From an uncultured Angelakisella sp. (lineage in GTDB: Bacteria; Bacillota; Clostridia; Oscillospirales; Ruminococcaceae), in the NCBI GenBank assembly GCA_947564495.1, contig CANOCD010000120.1:1-5097 (forward strand): a stretch of 5,097 nt of DNA. The letters are read 5' to 3'. Of the stretch, positions 5,087 through 5,097 are shown one piece after another. The position numbers and the translations under genes were made by a program. How positions within the stretch are numbered: position 1 is the stretch's first letter; the number at the start of each line of letters is the position of its first letter. A model generated the notes under the pieces. The model was given only the letters and a program-made list of their open reading frames with translations, was not told the origin of the DNA and did no database searches.

Positions 5087-5097
5087 GGAGACTTAGG

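Noticed and set aside
1..5097. CRISPR array, insertion sequence or phage genes
   Set aside because: No regularly spaced direct repeats, transposase or integrase motifs, or terminal inverted repeats flanking a gene were found on either strand.

Overview
The window looks like chromosomal core DNA from a high-GC, strictly anaerobic member of the Clostridia (Firmicutes), probably an Oscillospiraceae-type gut organism. The reasons are strong AAGGAGG-type ribosome binding sites, codons rich in G/C at third positions, a flavin reductase-rubredoxin fusion typical of anaerobes, a Firmicutes-type RsgA, LuxS, and a TraX-family membrane protein of the kind carried on clostridial chromosomes. The genus assignment is an inference.

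Layout, left to right. Positions 1-274 are only about 50% GC by hand count and carry no confident gene. They hold a strong minus-strand intrinsic terminator (232-264) for the first gene, a flavin reductase-rubredoxin fusion (275-895, minus). A 180-bp divergent region (896-1075) carries one candidate promoter for each direction and a G-rich stretch. A compact plus-strand block of four genes follows: an unknown 129-residue protein (1076-1465), an unknown two-helix membrane protein (1466-2200), rsgA (2197-3129) and a TraX-family integral membrane protein (3126-3872). The genes are abutting or joined by 4-base stop/start overlaps, so this is almost certainly one operon. luxS (3860-4336, minus) converges on the operon and overlaps its last gene by 13 bp. 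A SnoaL/NTF2-like small protein (4448-4810, plus) diverges from luxS. The window ends with a tRNA-Val(GAC) that has its own near-consensus promoter, followed by a highly structured inverted repeat (5031-5086).

How the genes relate. The rubredoxin fusion is probably an electron carrier in oxygen or nitric oxide defence. RsgA is a late 30S ribosome assembly GTPase. LuxS detoxifies S-ribosylhomocysteine and makes the AI-2 precursor. No single pathway links these genes. The one potentially undescribed unit is the operon in which two unknown proteins, one soluble and one membrane-anchored, are co-translated with rsgA and a TraX-like membrane protein. I see no phage, insertion sequence, CRISPR array or conjugation machinery.
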